A stretch of 56,682 nt of DNA from the NCBI GenBank assembly GCA_023247085.1, contig JAHFHC010000004.1, positions 1 to 56,682 of the forward strand, written 5' to 3'. This stretch comes from Microcaldota archaeon (GTDB lineage Archaea > Micrarchaeota > Micrarchaeia > Norongarragalinales > UBA8480). The notes under the pieces are model-generated. The model had not been told where the DNA came from, made no database searches, and worked only from the letters and a program-made list of their open reading frames with translations. Numbering within the stretch: the first letter of the stretch is position 1; every line of letters starts with the position of its first letter. Position numbers and translations under genes: made by a program. Of the stretch, positions 15,272 to 24,039 are shown piece after piece.

Positions 15272-16141
15272 TCAGCAGGTTACGAGGTAGTCAAATAGGT
15301 TGTCTAGAAAAGATTTGCTGTTAAGTGCTTCTAGTGGGAATGCAAAATATAAGATTCTGCCAATGTATTTCTTTTCTAGAATTGCAGGAAACGTTTCTTG
15401 CCCGTATTTGATATTTGCAAGTAAGTTTAAGTCATCGTTTTGGTTAACAACGGATAGTACACTACCCTGCGCAACTGGAATTACGTTTATTCCAGAGAGC
15501 AACAAGTGGTCGCGTATAACTGGAGTAAGCAACGTAGAGGAAGTTGCTGGCTTACTTCCAATGTAACCGCCTAAAAACTTATTGCCGAATTCGCCAAAGC
15601 CTTGTTGTGTACCGTAAGCTTCTTGGAACCAAGAGTAATAATCCTTACCAGTTTCATTGAACCAATTGAGTTTCGTTTGGTTAACTTGCCTTGCCTCTTC
15701 CAAGTCTCGCGGGTCAAGCGCCTGGTGAGACAATGAATCACTAGTCCACACTAAGCTCCCGCCACTATTTAGGTACTTTTCTAAAGCAGATAAAGCTCGA
15801 AATGAAACGGTCTTGTCTTTTTCAAGCACTATTACTTCGTACCTCGAGAGTAAACTAGGGCTAATATCTTCAAGCCGCACTAGCTCAGTTCGCAACGAAG
15901 GCCGAGTATTAGAAAGCGAGGTGACAAGCGCTTCTGGATCGCCAGCGCCATCAGGCCCATAGACAAACCCGACAACAGAGTGCTTTTGTTCAATATAAGT
16001 GCAGTAAACCCCTTGCCAGCCAGGGATAACGGTTGGGTGAATTACTTTGAATTTAGTAACAACAACTAGCAAAACAATCAACAGTACGACAAGTACCACT
16101 ATGTGAGTTAAGTCCCTTACAACCGAAGGTTTGTCAACCAT
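15272..16141 (-). CDS. membrane-anchored GATase1-like domain protein B
   Basis: 289 residues. The N-terminal membrane segment is at about 14-33. The outer domain has VVGFVYGP, YEVIVLEKD, LEKYLNSGGSLVWTSDSLSHQ and a terminal GRILYFAFPLEALNSKSFLDNLFDYL, the same ending as its neighbour. This marks the two as diverged duplicates facing the same compartment. In GATase1-like proteins the GGSLVW turn carries the nucleophile region; here it lacks Cys, so it is probably a binding rather than an amidotransferase domain. The gap between the two genes is 130 bases, so they may be separate transcripts. Confidence 0.62.
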   Translation of the reverse strand: MVDKPSVVRDLTHIVVLVVLLIVLLVVVTKFKVIHPTVIPGWQGVYCTYIEQKHSVVGFVYGPDGAGDPEALVTSLSNTRPSLRTELVRLEDISPSLLSRYEVIVLEKDKTVSFRALSALEKYLNSGGSLVWTSDSLSHQALDPRDLEEARQVNQTKLNWFNETGKDYYSWFQEAYGTQQGFGEFGNKFLGGYIGSKPATSSTLLTPVIRDHLLLSGINVIPVAQGSVLSVVNQNDDLNLLANIKYGQETFPAILEKKYIGRILYFAFPLEALNSKSFLDNLFDYLVTC

Positions 16142-16290
16142 TATTACACGCTAGTTATTTCGCTCTCAAGTAATTTTAAACCATTTGCTGAACAAAACCG
16201 GGCACACAGGTTAACTCCCGCACGTCACGGCATACAACTAGAAGGATTAAAAATGTAAATCCTCTAAATTAGTATACAGGCGATTTACAA

Positions 16291-16449
16291 ATGGCACAAG
16301 ATAGAATACAAACTCCTTCAACAAGCGCGGGCTTAATGCGTTTCTACGATGAAACAACCTCATCTATTCAAATTGACCCACGAGTAATTGTCGCAGTATG
16401 TGTGGGCGTTATACTAATAGAATTAATACTACAATTTCTCGTAAGGTAA
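16291..16449 (+). CDS. Sec61 beta / SecG subunit of the protein translocase
   Basis: 52 residues. The cytosolic N-terminus has the archaeal Sec61 beta signature PSTSAGLMRFYDE followed by IQIDPRVIVAV, and the single membrane segment fills about residues 33-51. The protein is the small third subunit of the SecYE-beta channel in the cell membrane. It is a monocistronic-looking gene with a short AGGATT/AATCCT inverted repeat in its upstream region (about 16242-16264). Confidence 0.9.
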   Translation: MAQDRIQTPSTSAGLMRFYDETTSSIQIDPRVIVAVCVGVILIELILQFLVR

Positions 16450-16476
16450 AGGGGGTATAATCAAACTTCGCCTAAG

Positions 16477-16971
16477 CTATTTAACTAATAAGAAGTAGCC
16501 TTTTCGTTTTTCTATTAATTCTCCACGTTCCTTCATAATTGCAACTACAGGCACTAGCTGCTGCATTGGCAACCCGCTTTCAGTTACAAGTTGAGCAAAG
16601 GTTTTTTCAACGTCCAATAATGGAGAGGTTTTTGCAGCAACTCGCGCATACAGTTCATTTGTAATTAAATAATATTTCTTGTCTGAGCCAAACGTGGCGA
16701 TTACTTCACCTTTGCGTAGCTGTAGTTCAACTTTTTTAGACGCTTCACGGGCAGCGGCCTCAGTTGAAAAAACTTGCAAATCACTTATTTTCAAAACAGA
16801 CTGCACCGCGGTTTTAACACGACTTTCTAGAAATTGCCGAGTTGCAAGAACCATTACTCCTTGCTCAACTTCGAAGAATTCCAAATCTGAATTTTCACTA
16901 AGCCCTAGCTTTTTGCATAAGTTGTCTGGAACAACAATTGCAAAAGAATTACCGTGTTTGAAAAGACGCAT
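16477..16971 (-). CDS. AbrB-like DNA-binding protein with C-terminal winged-helix-like region
   Basis: 164 residues. The N-terminus (MRLFKHGNSFAIVVPDNLCKKLGL...) is a SpoVT/AbrB hairpin domain of about 50 residues. A linker helix region follows, with a YYLITNELY segment. The C-terminal 55 residues (FAQLVTESGLPMQQLVPVVAIMKERGELIEKRKGYFLLV) read as a winged helix-turn-helix. It is probably a transcription regulator. It is divergent from the large secreted coiled-coil gene at 17089, which it might control. This two-domain combination is not one I know by name. Confidence 0.7.
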   Translation of the reverse strand: MRLFKHGNSFAIVVPDNLCKKLGLSENSDLEFFEVEQGVMVLATRQFLESRVKTAVQSVLKISDLQVFSTEAAAREASKKVELQLRKGEVIATFGSDKKYYLITNELYARVAAKTSPLLDVEKTFAQLVTESGLPMQQLVPVVAIMKERGELIEKRKGYFLLVK

Positions 16972-17088
16972 GGTACTATATGGAAGGCTAGGGAATTAAT
17001 ATTTTTCTAAGCAAATTACTTTCTCTTTTTGTTCCTTTTTTTACGCGAAATGATTTTGAAACACCGAAGCAGCAGTAAATGCTAGAAT

Positions 17089-19338
17089 ATGATACAACCG
17101 CAAATCATCGCCACGCTAATATTGTGTTTAATTCTATTTGCAAATTGCGCAAGTGCTTTTGCTGAATTAATTCCAAGCAGTGACTTCGCAGTTACAATTG
17201 ACAAGGGGATTTATGTAAATTGCGGCGAACTAAACGGAATTGATAACTTTGAACGTGGCGCACTACAATTGGAAAAAACAGATGAAAAAGCAGTTTCTGC
17301 ATATGGTGATTTGCAACTTGCATCTGCACTTGCTGCGCCAATAGTTCAAGTTTCAGTAAATATTATTTCACCAATTCTAGTACAAGGGCCAGCAAACTAC
17401 CTATGCCTCGTTGCCTCAATAAGTAGTTTACAAAAATCACTCGATGCTGCAAAAGAAATAGCAAGGCAAATAGATGAGGAGTCAACTTCGCTTGAATTTG
17501 AAATCGGAAGTAACTTCACAGGTCCTGGTGCAAATGAATTAATTGCATTTAATGAAATAAACCACGGACAAGGTGAATTGGGAAAAACTGCTTTGCAACT
17601 CCAATCAGATTATAGCCAAAGCTTATTGCAAATAAACTTACACAACCCAAGCAAAACAGCCACCACTGCAAAGACACTGTTAGAAAAAAATGGCGGATTG
17701 CAACAAATGGAAAAGTTTTTGCAAACTTTAAAAAAAAGTAAAGACGAATTAAAGGAACTTGAAGACTCGCTTCTTGCACAGTTTGATGAGAAAGACTCGC
17801 AAACTAAAAATAAGATAGCTGAACTAAAACAACAAGATATAGGCCAACTGGGGGAAATTCAACTAATTAAATTACAATATAGCAACAACGCAATGGTTAC
17901 AAAAGTAACTTCAATTGCAACTACCCCCGCTGGTTTGCTCAAACAAAGCGAAGTATATCAATCGCAAGGAGAGGCGCTTTATAAGTCGCTTGGTAAATAC
18001 AAAAACTACGGCAGGGCGGCTAATAGAATAAACACTTTGGAAAAAGCAATTTCAAAAACTGCGCTTGCACAAAGTGCAGCTGACGATAGCTTAAGTGCAG
18101 CGCAAGGTATCGCTTTGCTTTTACAAGAAGAAGTGGACAACTTGCAAGTTGATGCAAAAAAAATTGAATCACCGTTTGGAAAACTAGCAATTGAACATTT
18201 ATTTGACAAGTTTAAAACAGGAACAACTCTTGCGCAAGACATAATCAACTTAAACCAATTAGCAAGCGAATTAAAAGAGTTAATACAAGTTTACAATGGC
18301 ACTATAACTGAACAGGATAAAACCGAATTACGCGTAGATATACGTGAAGTACAAAGAATTGCATTAAGCGCACAGAAACTTGGGCTTACGCCTGCATCTG
18401 AAATTTTCAAAAAACTCAGTGATACGTATGATTTAATTGAAAAGGCAAAAACAGGTGCTGATTTAATGAAACTAAAGCTTGAAACTCAACAAAACAAGAA
18501 TCTGCTATTTTCGCTAATTGAACAAAAATACAATTACTTAAAAAACCAGTATAGCGACGCAACACAACTAGAGGAACAAAATATATATACTCCTTTAGAA
18601 GAGAATCAGCTAGATGATTTGCGTGATGTTTTTACAACTGACAAATTGCCAGAAAACATCGATTCAATTACAAAAATAGAGAATAGTTTAAAACAATTAA
18701 TTCAAACCGGCCTTAAGCGAGTTGGACAAACAAACTCAACTTTGCCTAAAATAGTAAACACTAATGGAACAATAGCTGCAAATACTTCAACTGTGATGAT
18801 GCCAGCCAAAAGCGCAGCGGTTACGCAGAACAACACAAGTATTGAAACAATTGACTTCAATGCGATTTCAGAAAAATTAAAAGAAATTGAAGAAAAAGGC
18901 ACAAAGGCATTTTATTCGCCGGCAAAAAGTAAAAAAACGCTAGAAGAGATTAAGTTTGAAAATTTGCTGAAAGAAGCTCAAGCAAAAGCAAAGGAATTGA
19001 TAAAAAATCCAACTAACGAAAAAGCGGAAGAAGTGAAAAAGAATTTAGAAGGTATGGAAGCAGTTCTTTCAACAGTTGAGAAAAATACTGAATTAGAAAT
19101 TGCAATTGCAGAACAACGGGGCAATAATGTTGATGACGCAACAGCTAAATGGAAAGAAGGTCGGTTTATCGAAGCGCTGCAAGCCACTCCAACGGCAAAA
19201 AAAACTCAACTATCTGAAATAACTGGGCAAGTGGTTAAAACCGACGACTCAAAATTATGGGCCATTGGGATAAGCTTAGTGATAATTTTAATAGGCGCCG
19301 CGTATTTGTTTTACATGAAGAAAGATGAACCCGCTTGA
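17089..19338 (+). CDS. large secreted coiled-coil protein anchored by a C-terminal membrane segment
   Basis: 749 residues. A signal peptide (about 1-25, ending CASAFA) is followed by a head of about 90 residues. Then come long Lys/Glu/Gln-rich helical stretches (about 100-690) with heptad-like spacing, and a C-terminal membrane helix (LWAIGISLVIILIGAAYLFY) with a basic tail. A SEITGQVVKT segment sits before the anchor. The protein would stand outside the cell like a stalk. I find no enzymatic motif and do not recognise the family. The stop overlaps the start of the next gene by 14 bases, so the two are coupled. Confidence 0.7.
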   Translation: MIQPQIIATLILCLILFANCASAFAELIPSSDFAVTIDKGIYVNCGELNGIDNFERGALQLEKTDEKAVSAYGDLQLASALAAPIVQVSVNIISPILVQGPANYLCLVASISSLQKSLDAAKEIARQIDEESTSLEFEIGSNFTGPGANELIAFNEINHGQGELGKTALQLQSDYSQSLLQINLHNPSKTATTAKTLLEKNGGLQQMEKFLQTLKKSKDELKELEDSLLAQFDEKDSQTKNKIAELKQQDIGQLGEIQLIKLQYSNNAMVTKVTSIATTPAGLLKQSEVYQSQGEALYKSLGKYKNYGRAANRINTLEKAISKTALAQSAADDSLSAAQGIALLLQEEVDNLQVDAKKIESPFGKLAIEHLFDKFKTGTTLAQDIINLNQLASELKELIQVYNGTITEQDKTELRVDIREVQRIALSAQKLGLTPASEIFKKLSDTYDLIEKAKTGADLMKLKLETQQNKNLLFSLIEQKYNYLKNQYSDATQLEEQNIYTPLEENQLDDLRDVFTTDKLPENIDSITKIENSLKQLIQTGLKRVGQTNSTLPKIVNTNGTIAANTSTVMMPAKSAAVTQNNTSIETIDFNAISEKLKEIEEKGTKAFYSPAKSKKTLEEIKFENLLKEAQAKAKELIKNPTNEKAEEVKKNLEGMEAVLSTVEKNTELEIAIAEQRGNNVDDATAKWKEGRFIEALQATPTAKKTQLSEITGQVVKTDDSKLWAIGISLVIILIGAAYLFYMKKDEPA

Positions 19339-19954
19339 AAACATACTAAACGTATTCGGCAAAAAAAAGCTGCCATTACATGAATTAAAATGGAAGATTC
19401 CAGAAGCTAGGCTTACTGCAGCGGTTGATGACATAGAAAAATATATCGGACTCTTACGCCGCAAAACCCGCTTTATAACCGGCGGCGAATTCCTAGATAC
19501 AGTTTACTATAAAGAATATGGAGAAAACACTTATGCTTATTTCACTATACGCGTTGACTCTAAAACACAGCAAGAAAACTTATTGTTCGACGGCTACATG
19601 ATTCAAGAAGAGGATAAACTGGACTTAGAAGTTGCAAGTGCTTACACTATTCAAAATTACTTGGAAAAACTAGGCTACAAAAAAGGGTTTGACCGCAGCT
19701 TAACGATTTGGAAATTCACAGCAGGCATAATCACCTTAACAGCTTATAGCATAGATGACTTTGGAGATTTTGTAGAAATTTCACTTCCCGGCACTAAGTT
19801 TGTAAAAGCAAGGGAAGCAACTGAACAATTTGCATTTAACTTATTTGAAAAAATCGGGATAAAAAAAGACGACGTGATCCCAACTGACTTGAACACATTG
19901 CAATTAATGCAAATGAAAGACAATGGAAAAGAAACTGGCGGAAAACTATTTTGA
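19325..19954 (+). CDS. unknown cytosolic protein, possibly a degenerate CYTH-like domain
   Basis: 209 residues, no signal or membrane segment. It has an alternating strand pattern with ELKWKIPEARL near the N-terminus, a YFTIRVDS strand and ITLTAYSIDDFGDFVEISLPG in the second half. The last resembles the substrate-facing strand of CYTH (adenylate cyclase IV/triphosphatase) tunnels, but the Glu-x-Glu-x-Lys signature is missing. I would not assign an activity. Translational coupling to the stalk-like surface protein upstream suggests a joint function. Confidence 0.55.
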   Translation: MNPLENILNVFGKKKLPLHELKWKIPEARLTAAVDDIEKYIGLLRRKTRFITGGEFLDTVYYKEYGENTYAYFTIRVDSKTQQENLLFDGYMIQEEDKLDLEVASAYTIQNYLEKLGYKKGFDRSLTIWKFTAGIITLTAYSIDDFGDFVEISLPGTKFVKAREATEQFAFNLFEKIGIKKDDVIPTDLNTLQLMQMKDNGKETGGKLF

Positions 19955-20042
19955 AAATATATAGATTAAAAAAAGCAATTTAAGAAAATAAAAACTTTAA
20001 AAAAATTTGACAGAAGTTTAAAGATAAAAAGAAAAAAGCGGA

Positions 20043-20177
20043 TTATTCTTCTTCTTCGGTTTCTTCATCGTCGAAGTCATCATCTTCCCATTCTTCTTCG
20101 TCCCACTCTTCGTCATCTTTTTCGTCTTCTACATCTTCTTCTTTCTTTGCTGTTAACATTGGTACGATTATAGCCAT
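20043..20177 (-). CDS. 44-residue extremely acidic protein
   Basis: It starts MAIIVPMLTAKKEED and then is almost entirely Glu and Asp with four aromatic residues at spaced positions (two W, one F, one W-like site). GAGGT lies about 14 bases upstream on the minus strand. The hydrophobic first ten residues followed by an acidic tail do not match a family I know. The low-complexity sequence makes homology searches weak. It is convergent with the CYTH-like gene and lies upstream of the AK6 gene. Confidence 0.5.
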   Translation of the reverse strand: MAIIVPMLTAKKEEDVEDEKDDEEWDEEEWEDDDFDDEETEEEE

Positions 20178-20218
20178 AAATAAAATAACCTCGTGAGTAC
20201 GTTATAACGATTAAAAGC

Positions 20219-20746
20219 TTATAAACCTTGCGAAGCGAGCCAAAATAATTCCTTTCCCCAGTTAACTTTTTCACCTTTTCGCTGTTTGATTGCTTTGAGT
20301 AACTTCGCTAGGGAAACGCGTTTCGTCGAGTTGATTTCTACAAAATTCTTCTTGTAAAAACGTTCAACTAAAATTGGAAAATAATCTTGAGCTTCTGCTA
20401 ACAAATTGTCAAAAAGCTTTTCTCGCGCATAGTGGCGTTTTGCTAAACGTTTTTGTAAAACTCTAGGGTTACAACGTAAAATAACAACTAAATCGCAAGG
20501 GATTTTTATTTCGCAAGCTAAGTGGCCGTCTAAAACAAAGTTCGTTTTATTTTTTAGTGATTTTTGCAATACGTTTTGCAACTTTTTCAAGTCAATTTCA
20601 AACTCACGAGCGCTAGTTTTTTTTAATACGGCAAATTTTTTTGCAATCACATTGAGGTCAATGTATTCACAGCGCAATTCAGCCGCGAGTTCTTTAGCTA
20701 GCGTTGACTTACCTGAGCCAGGTACACCAGTAATTACTATTTTCAT
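20219..20746 (-). CDS. AK6/Fap7-type adenylate kinase
   Basis: 175 residues. The P-loop GVPGSGKST is at residues 7-15. The short NMP-binding region and the VLDGHLACEI strand match the AK6/Fap7 subfamily rather than bacterial Adk, as does the lack of a long lid (RLAKRHYAREKLFDNLLAE). In eukaryotes this protein aids the last steps of small-subunit maturation with uS11; in archaea it is an adenylate kinase-like ATPase. It overlaps the stop of the upstream unknown gene by four bases. Confidence 0.85.
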   Translation of the reverse strand: MKIVITGVPGSGKSTLAKELAAELRCEYIDLNVIAKKFAVLKKTSAREFEIDLKKLQNVLQKSLKNKTNFVLDGHLACEIKIPCDLVVILRCNPRVLQKRLAKRHYAREKLFDNLLAEAQDYFPILVERFYKKNFVEINSTKRVSLAKLLKAIKQRKGEKVNWGKELFWLASQGL

Positions 20747-21381
20747 GTTTCTTTCCTCAATTTAAGCAATTTCTTCAACTCTGCAGATGGGCGCCAATAT
20801 TCGACGTCGTAAATATGAATTCTGTCATCCGCCCCAATAAAAAACTGCGGGTCGTCTTCATGTCCATTTTTAAAAATATCTCTAGGTATAATTCCAACCT
20901 CGCGCAATTTATCTATAAATTGCCTTACTCGCTTAAGATGCTGTGAGTTATGCATAGCTAAAATTGTAAATGGTTCGCCTAAGGCATTTACACCATGGCC
21001 CTCTATTTTTAGTGGAATAGCTCGATAAAAAACATGGGGCGAAGTGTTTGAACTATAATGTACCGCAAGTGGTTCCTCTACAGTTATATCGTGGAAACCA
21101 TTTGCCTTTGCAACTTGATTTGCAAACCTCGCTACTTTTGCCTCGTTCACTGCGGATAATGCCCCCACTCCCGTCCAATACAAGCTTTTGCGTACAAAGT
21201 GTTCATTTGGCAAAATGCGGCTCTTGAAACGGTGTACTCTACCGCTTAACGCGCCTATTAGCTCTAAATTAGCAGGATCAAAATGCTTGGCTTCGAACTC
21301 GTGCCCCGGAAGAACAGCTACGGTTACTCGTTCTTTTCCTTTTCCGAAACGCTTTACTTCAAGCGAACTGTTTTTGGCCAT
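20743..21381 (-). CDS. unknown protein with a kinase C-lobe-like motif set
   Basis: 212 residues. I do not recognise the family. Near the C-terminus, NGHEDDPQFFIGADDRIHIYDVEYW resembles the catalytic and metal-binding loops of small-molecule/protein kinases (HxDxxxxN...DFE), with HEDDPQ in the first place and DVE in the second. The N-terminal part shows no P-loop or glycine-rich loop, so this could be a degenerate or unrelated fold. The leaderless ATG has a TATA-like box 26 bases upstream. Four-base overlap with AK6 indicates cotranslation. Confidence 0.55.
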   Translation of the reverse strand: MAKNSSLEVKRFGKGKERVTVAVLPGHEFEAKHFDPANLELIGALSGRVHRFKSRILPNEHFVRKSLYWTGVGALSAVNEAKVARFANQVAKANGFHDITVEEPLAVHYSSNTSPHVFYRAIPLKIEGHGVNALGEPFTILAMHNSQHLKRVRQFIDKLREVGIIPRDIFKNGHEDDPQFFIGADDRIHIYDVEYWRPSAELKKLLKLRKET

Positions 21382-21401
21382 GAGCTTTAAACGCGATGGA
21401 G

Positions 21402-21413
21402 TTTAATAATATA
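21402..21413 (-). promoter_or_regulatory. TATA-like box for the unknown/AK6 gene pair
   Basis: TATATTATTAAA on the minus strand, centred about 26 bases before the ATG at 21381. This supports a leaderless transcript for the pair. Confidence 0.5.
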
Positions 21414-21503
21414 TGAAGACAGTTCGACAAGACGGAGATATAGGCTGTAGAGTAGCCGGGTATCGCAAAACTTATCGGCAAAGGCAAAGTACGTTTTTTT
21501 CTA

Positions 21504-21736
21504 TTATAAGTTTTGTCTTAACTTTTCGTATTCGTCTCTTGAAATATTTACTTGGCGCAGTATTTCTAGAGTTAACCAAGACTTATCTCTTCATTTCCAT
21601 GTAAAGGAACCGTTGTTTTTCTTCCATCTGAATGTATATATCTAACATGACTTCCGACTTGGTGCACTTTTTGAAAGCCAAGTTGTTCAACTAGTTTGCA
21701 CATCTTCTTGCCGGAAATAGGAATGAGTCTAGTCAC
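21504..21736 (-). pseudogene. hicA: HicA toxin gene with a one-base frameshift
   Basis: From a GTG at 21736 the frame encodes VTRLIPISGKKMCKLVEQLG...VGSHVRYIHSDGRKTTVPLHGNEEISLG and then stops (21572). This is the HicA double-stranded-RNA-binding-like fold with its catalytic His in GSH. The missing C-terminus continues in another frame as LTLEILRQVNISRDEYEKL to a stop at 21504. One deleted base near 21574 explains both halves, and the spliced protein would have the usual HicA length. Whether this is a real inactivating mutation or a sequencing error cannot be told here. The HicB gene is 12 bases upstream. Confidence 0.82.
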
Positions 21737-21748
21737 AGTAAATAGAAA

Positions 21749-21976
21749 TTAGACTTGCACTTGAACTTTTTGCAATCCGATAAATTTAAGGGTAGGTAAA
21801 GGTAAAGTTTCGGCTTCTAGGCAAACTTGAATGGCTTCTTTTACACGTTCAAGAGCTTGTTGAACTGTTTTTCCTTGAGTTGCACAACCTTTAAGGTCTG
21901 GAACTTTTGCAATAAACCAGCCGTTCTCATCTTGCTCGATTAAAACTAAGAAATCAAATACTTTTTTGGCTTCCAT
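21749..21976 (-). CDS. hicB: HicB-family antitoxin
   Basis: 75 residues. FLVLIEQDENGWFIAKVPDLKGCATQGKTVQQALERVKEAI is the complete HicB partial-RNase-H fold, with the GCATQGKT turn. There is no added DNA-binding domain at the C-terminus. It lies directly upstream of the broken hicA, the less common antitoxin-first order, which also occurs in other hicBA loci. It is intact and would have no toxin to neutralise if the hicA frameshift is real. Confidence 0.85.
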   Translation of the reverse strand: MEAKKVFDFLVLIEQDENGWFIAKVPDLKGCATQGKTVQQALERVKEAIQVCLEAETLPLPTLKFIGLQKVQVQV

Positions 21977-22033
21977 AATAATTTATAGTCGCCCCTCGAC
22001 ATTTAAATCTAATGTAACGTGACAACAAATTAC

Positions 22034-23938
22034 TTACTTCAATCTCGTGCTGTCTAGGTTCATTGGTGCTCTTGCGTCAATGTGCATCATTCTTGACAAG
22101 GAGCGGGATAAGTCATCGCATTTTGCCTCGTCACCATGAATATTTATGATGCGCGATGGTTTTGGACGCAAAGCGCGAACGTATGCCATTAGTTGGTTTC
22201 GGTCACTGTGGCCTGAAAAAGCGTCTGCGGTTTCAACTTGGAGATTAACTTTTAATGTATCGAGTTTGTTTTTGTCGTTTATAACTGGCACTTCTTTTGA
22301 ACCCATTTGGATTTTTCTTCCAAGTGAAGTTGCGCTTTGGTAGCCCACGAATATAATTGAATTGCGCTCGTCGTGTGCAAGTAATTTCAAGAACTCTACG
22401 CTGGATCCACCGGTTAACATTCCACTAGGTGCTAGGATTACTGCCGGGTCATCGGATTCTGCAATGTCTTTTCTATTTTTTGGCACGACATTTGAAAATA
22501 ATGGTTTGTCAAATGGTGAATCGTTTTGCAATATGCGTCGTTGAATGTTGTGGCGTAAATACTCGGGGTAAACCGTGTGTATGCCGCTTGCTTCTTTTGA
22601 CATGCCGTCGATGTAAACTTTTAGCCCCATGTCTTCGCGGAATTGTTCTTCTAATATCAACATTATTTCTTGTGATCGTCCAACTGAAAATACTGGAATT
22701 AGTACTTTGCCGCGTCGTTCCATTGTTTGTCGGACTACTCTTGCAATTTTTGCTGCTCCTTCTTCAATTGGAGGCTGCATGTCGTGACTGCCGCCGTAGG
22801 TTGATTCCATTATCAAAGTTTCAACGCGTGGGAAGCGAGTATCAGCCGGGTCAAGTAACTTTGTGCGGCCGTACTTGAAGTCTCCGGTTATAACTAAGTT
22901 ATGCAGCCCTTCTCCAACGTGCAAATGCACTTGGCTGGAGCCTAGAATGTGGCCAGCGTTGTAAAACGTAAACCGCACTTCAGGCGTAACATCAGTTACT
23001 TCACCGTACTCGCGAGTAATCGTATGACTGAGCATCTTCTTGATGTCTTTTTCACCGTATGGCGAGCCTTTTCCTTCGCCGTTCATTACGTTTATACAAT
23101 CTTGCAATAACAGCACGGTTAAGTCACGTGTAGCTGGCGTGCAATATAATGGGCCTTCATAGCCGTAAGCGTAGAGGAATGGAATAAAGCCAGAGTGGTC
23201 AAGATGCGCGTGAGTGAGGATAACTGCGTCGATTTGGTCAAGTGCCATACCCATTGAGTTCAAATAAGGGTACATGCGCGCTGGGTCTGAACTGTCAACA
23301 TTTAACCCACAGTCAACTAAAATGTTACTTTTTGGAGTTTGTAATAGCGTGCAAGAGCGGCCAACTTCCCTAAATCCACCAAGAGCAGTGACTTTAACCC
23401 AATCGCATGGCATTGAAGGAACAAGCATTTTTTTGCCGAGGTTAACTAAGAATTTTTTTCTATCTTCGCCAGCATGAAGCAAAGAAGCACGAATTGCCCG
23501 CACTACTTCACTTGGGCTAGTTGGGGAACGTAGAACGCGGGGGTTCCAGCCAGTTTCCAACACGATGCTTTTCAACACAAGGCCCCCTTTGCCAATTACT
23601 ACGCCTGGCTTGTGTGCTTCAATTACAACTTCGTTAAAAGCAGTGTCGAATTTAATTTCGTTGATCCCAGCATCTGGTGGAACCAATGCTTTGATTTTGT
23701 TAAGCGCCTCTTCGGGTGGCAACAAGACAGATGAATCTGAACGAAGCGTAATTTTTTTCCGGACTCTACTTGCTAATTTCGTCAACAAGTTTCGGTCTTC
23801 GTAAAACGCTTTGATGTTTTTTAAATAAAGTACAACTTGGGGACCTTCAACTTCACATTTGGTTAACTCACATTGTTTCGGCAGCACTTCTTCTATTGCG
23901 GTTTGCATTTCTTTCAAGCTTGAAAATTGTGATGTCAT
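22034..23938 (-). CDS. fttA: aCPSF1/FttA, KH and beta-CASP ribonuclease, transcription termination factor
   Basis: 634 residues, the standard length. Two N-terminal KH-type domains (about 1-145, the second with VVIGKGG at about 113) are followed by a metallo-beta-lactamase domain with HAHLDH at about residues 243-248. The beta-CASP module and a C-terminal segment with FSGHSDR and NIHGDE complete it. This archaeal CPSF73 homologue cleaves RNA at U-rich sites and terminates transcription. T-rich tracts follow several genes here, consistent with its mode of action. The gene stands alone, with GAGGTATTTG as the ribosome binding region. Confidence 0.95.
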   Translation of the reverse strand: MTSQFSSLKEMQTAIEEVLPKQCELTKCEVEGPQVVLYLKNIKAFYEDRNLLTKLASRVRKKITLRSDSSVLLPPEEALNKIKALVPPDAGINEIKFDTAFNEVVIEAHKPGVVIGKGGLVLKSIVLETGWNPRVLRSPTSPSEVVRAIRASLLHAGEDRKKFLVNLGKKMLVPSMPCDWVKVTALGGFREVGRSCTLLQTPKSNILVDCGLNVDSSDPARMYPYLNSMGMALDQIDAVILTHAHLDHSGFIPFLYAYGYEGPLYCTPATRDLTVLLLQDCINVMNGEGKGSPYGEKDIKKMLSHTITREYGEVTDVTPEVRFTFYNAGHILGSSQVHLHVGEGLHNLVITGDFKYGRTKLLDPADTRFPRVETLIMESTYGGSHDMQPPIEEGAAKIARVVRQTMERRGKVLIPVFSVGRSQEIMLILEEQFREDMGLKVYIDGMSKEASGIHTVYPEYLRHNIQRRILQNDSPFDKPLFSNVVPKNRKDIAESDDPAVILAPSGMLTGGSSVEFLKLLAHDERNSIIFVGYQSATSLGRKIQMGSKEVPVINDKNKLDTLKVNLQVETADAFSGHSDRNQLMAYVRALRPKPSRIINIHGDEAKCDDLSRSLSRMMHIDARAPMNLDSTRLK

Positions 23939-24039
23939 TTTTATACAAATACCTCTAATTATGAAAATTACTTACAGTAAACGTTGCGATTTTCTTATTG
24001 TTTTTAAAACCTTGGGAGAAAAAAATGGAATTCGGTAAC

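Noticed and set aside
21413-21604. A 63-residue plus-strand frame
   Set aside because: It is antisense to the hicA remnant and has no recognisable product.
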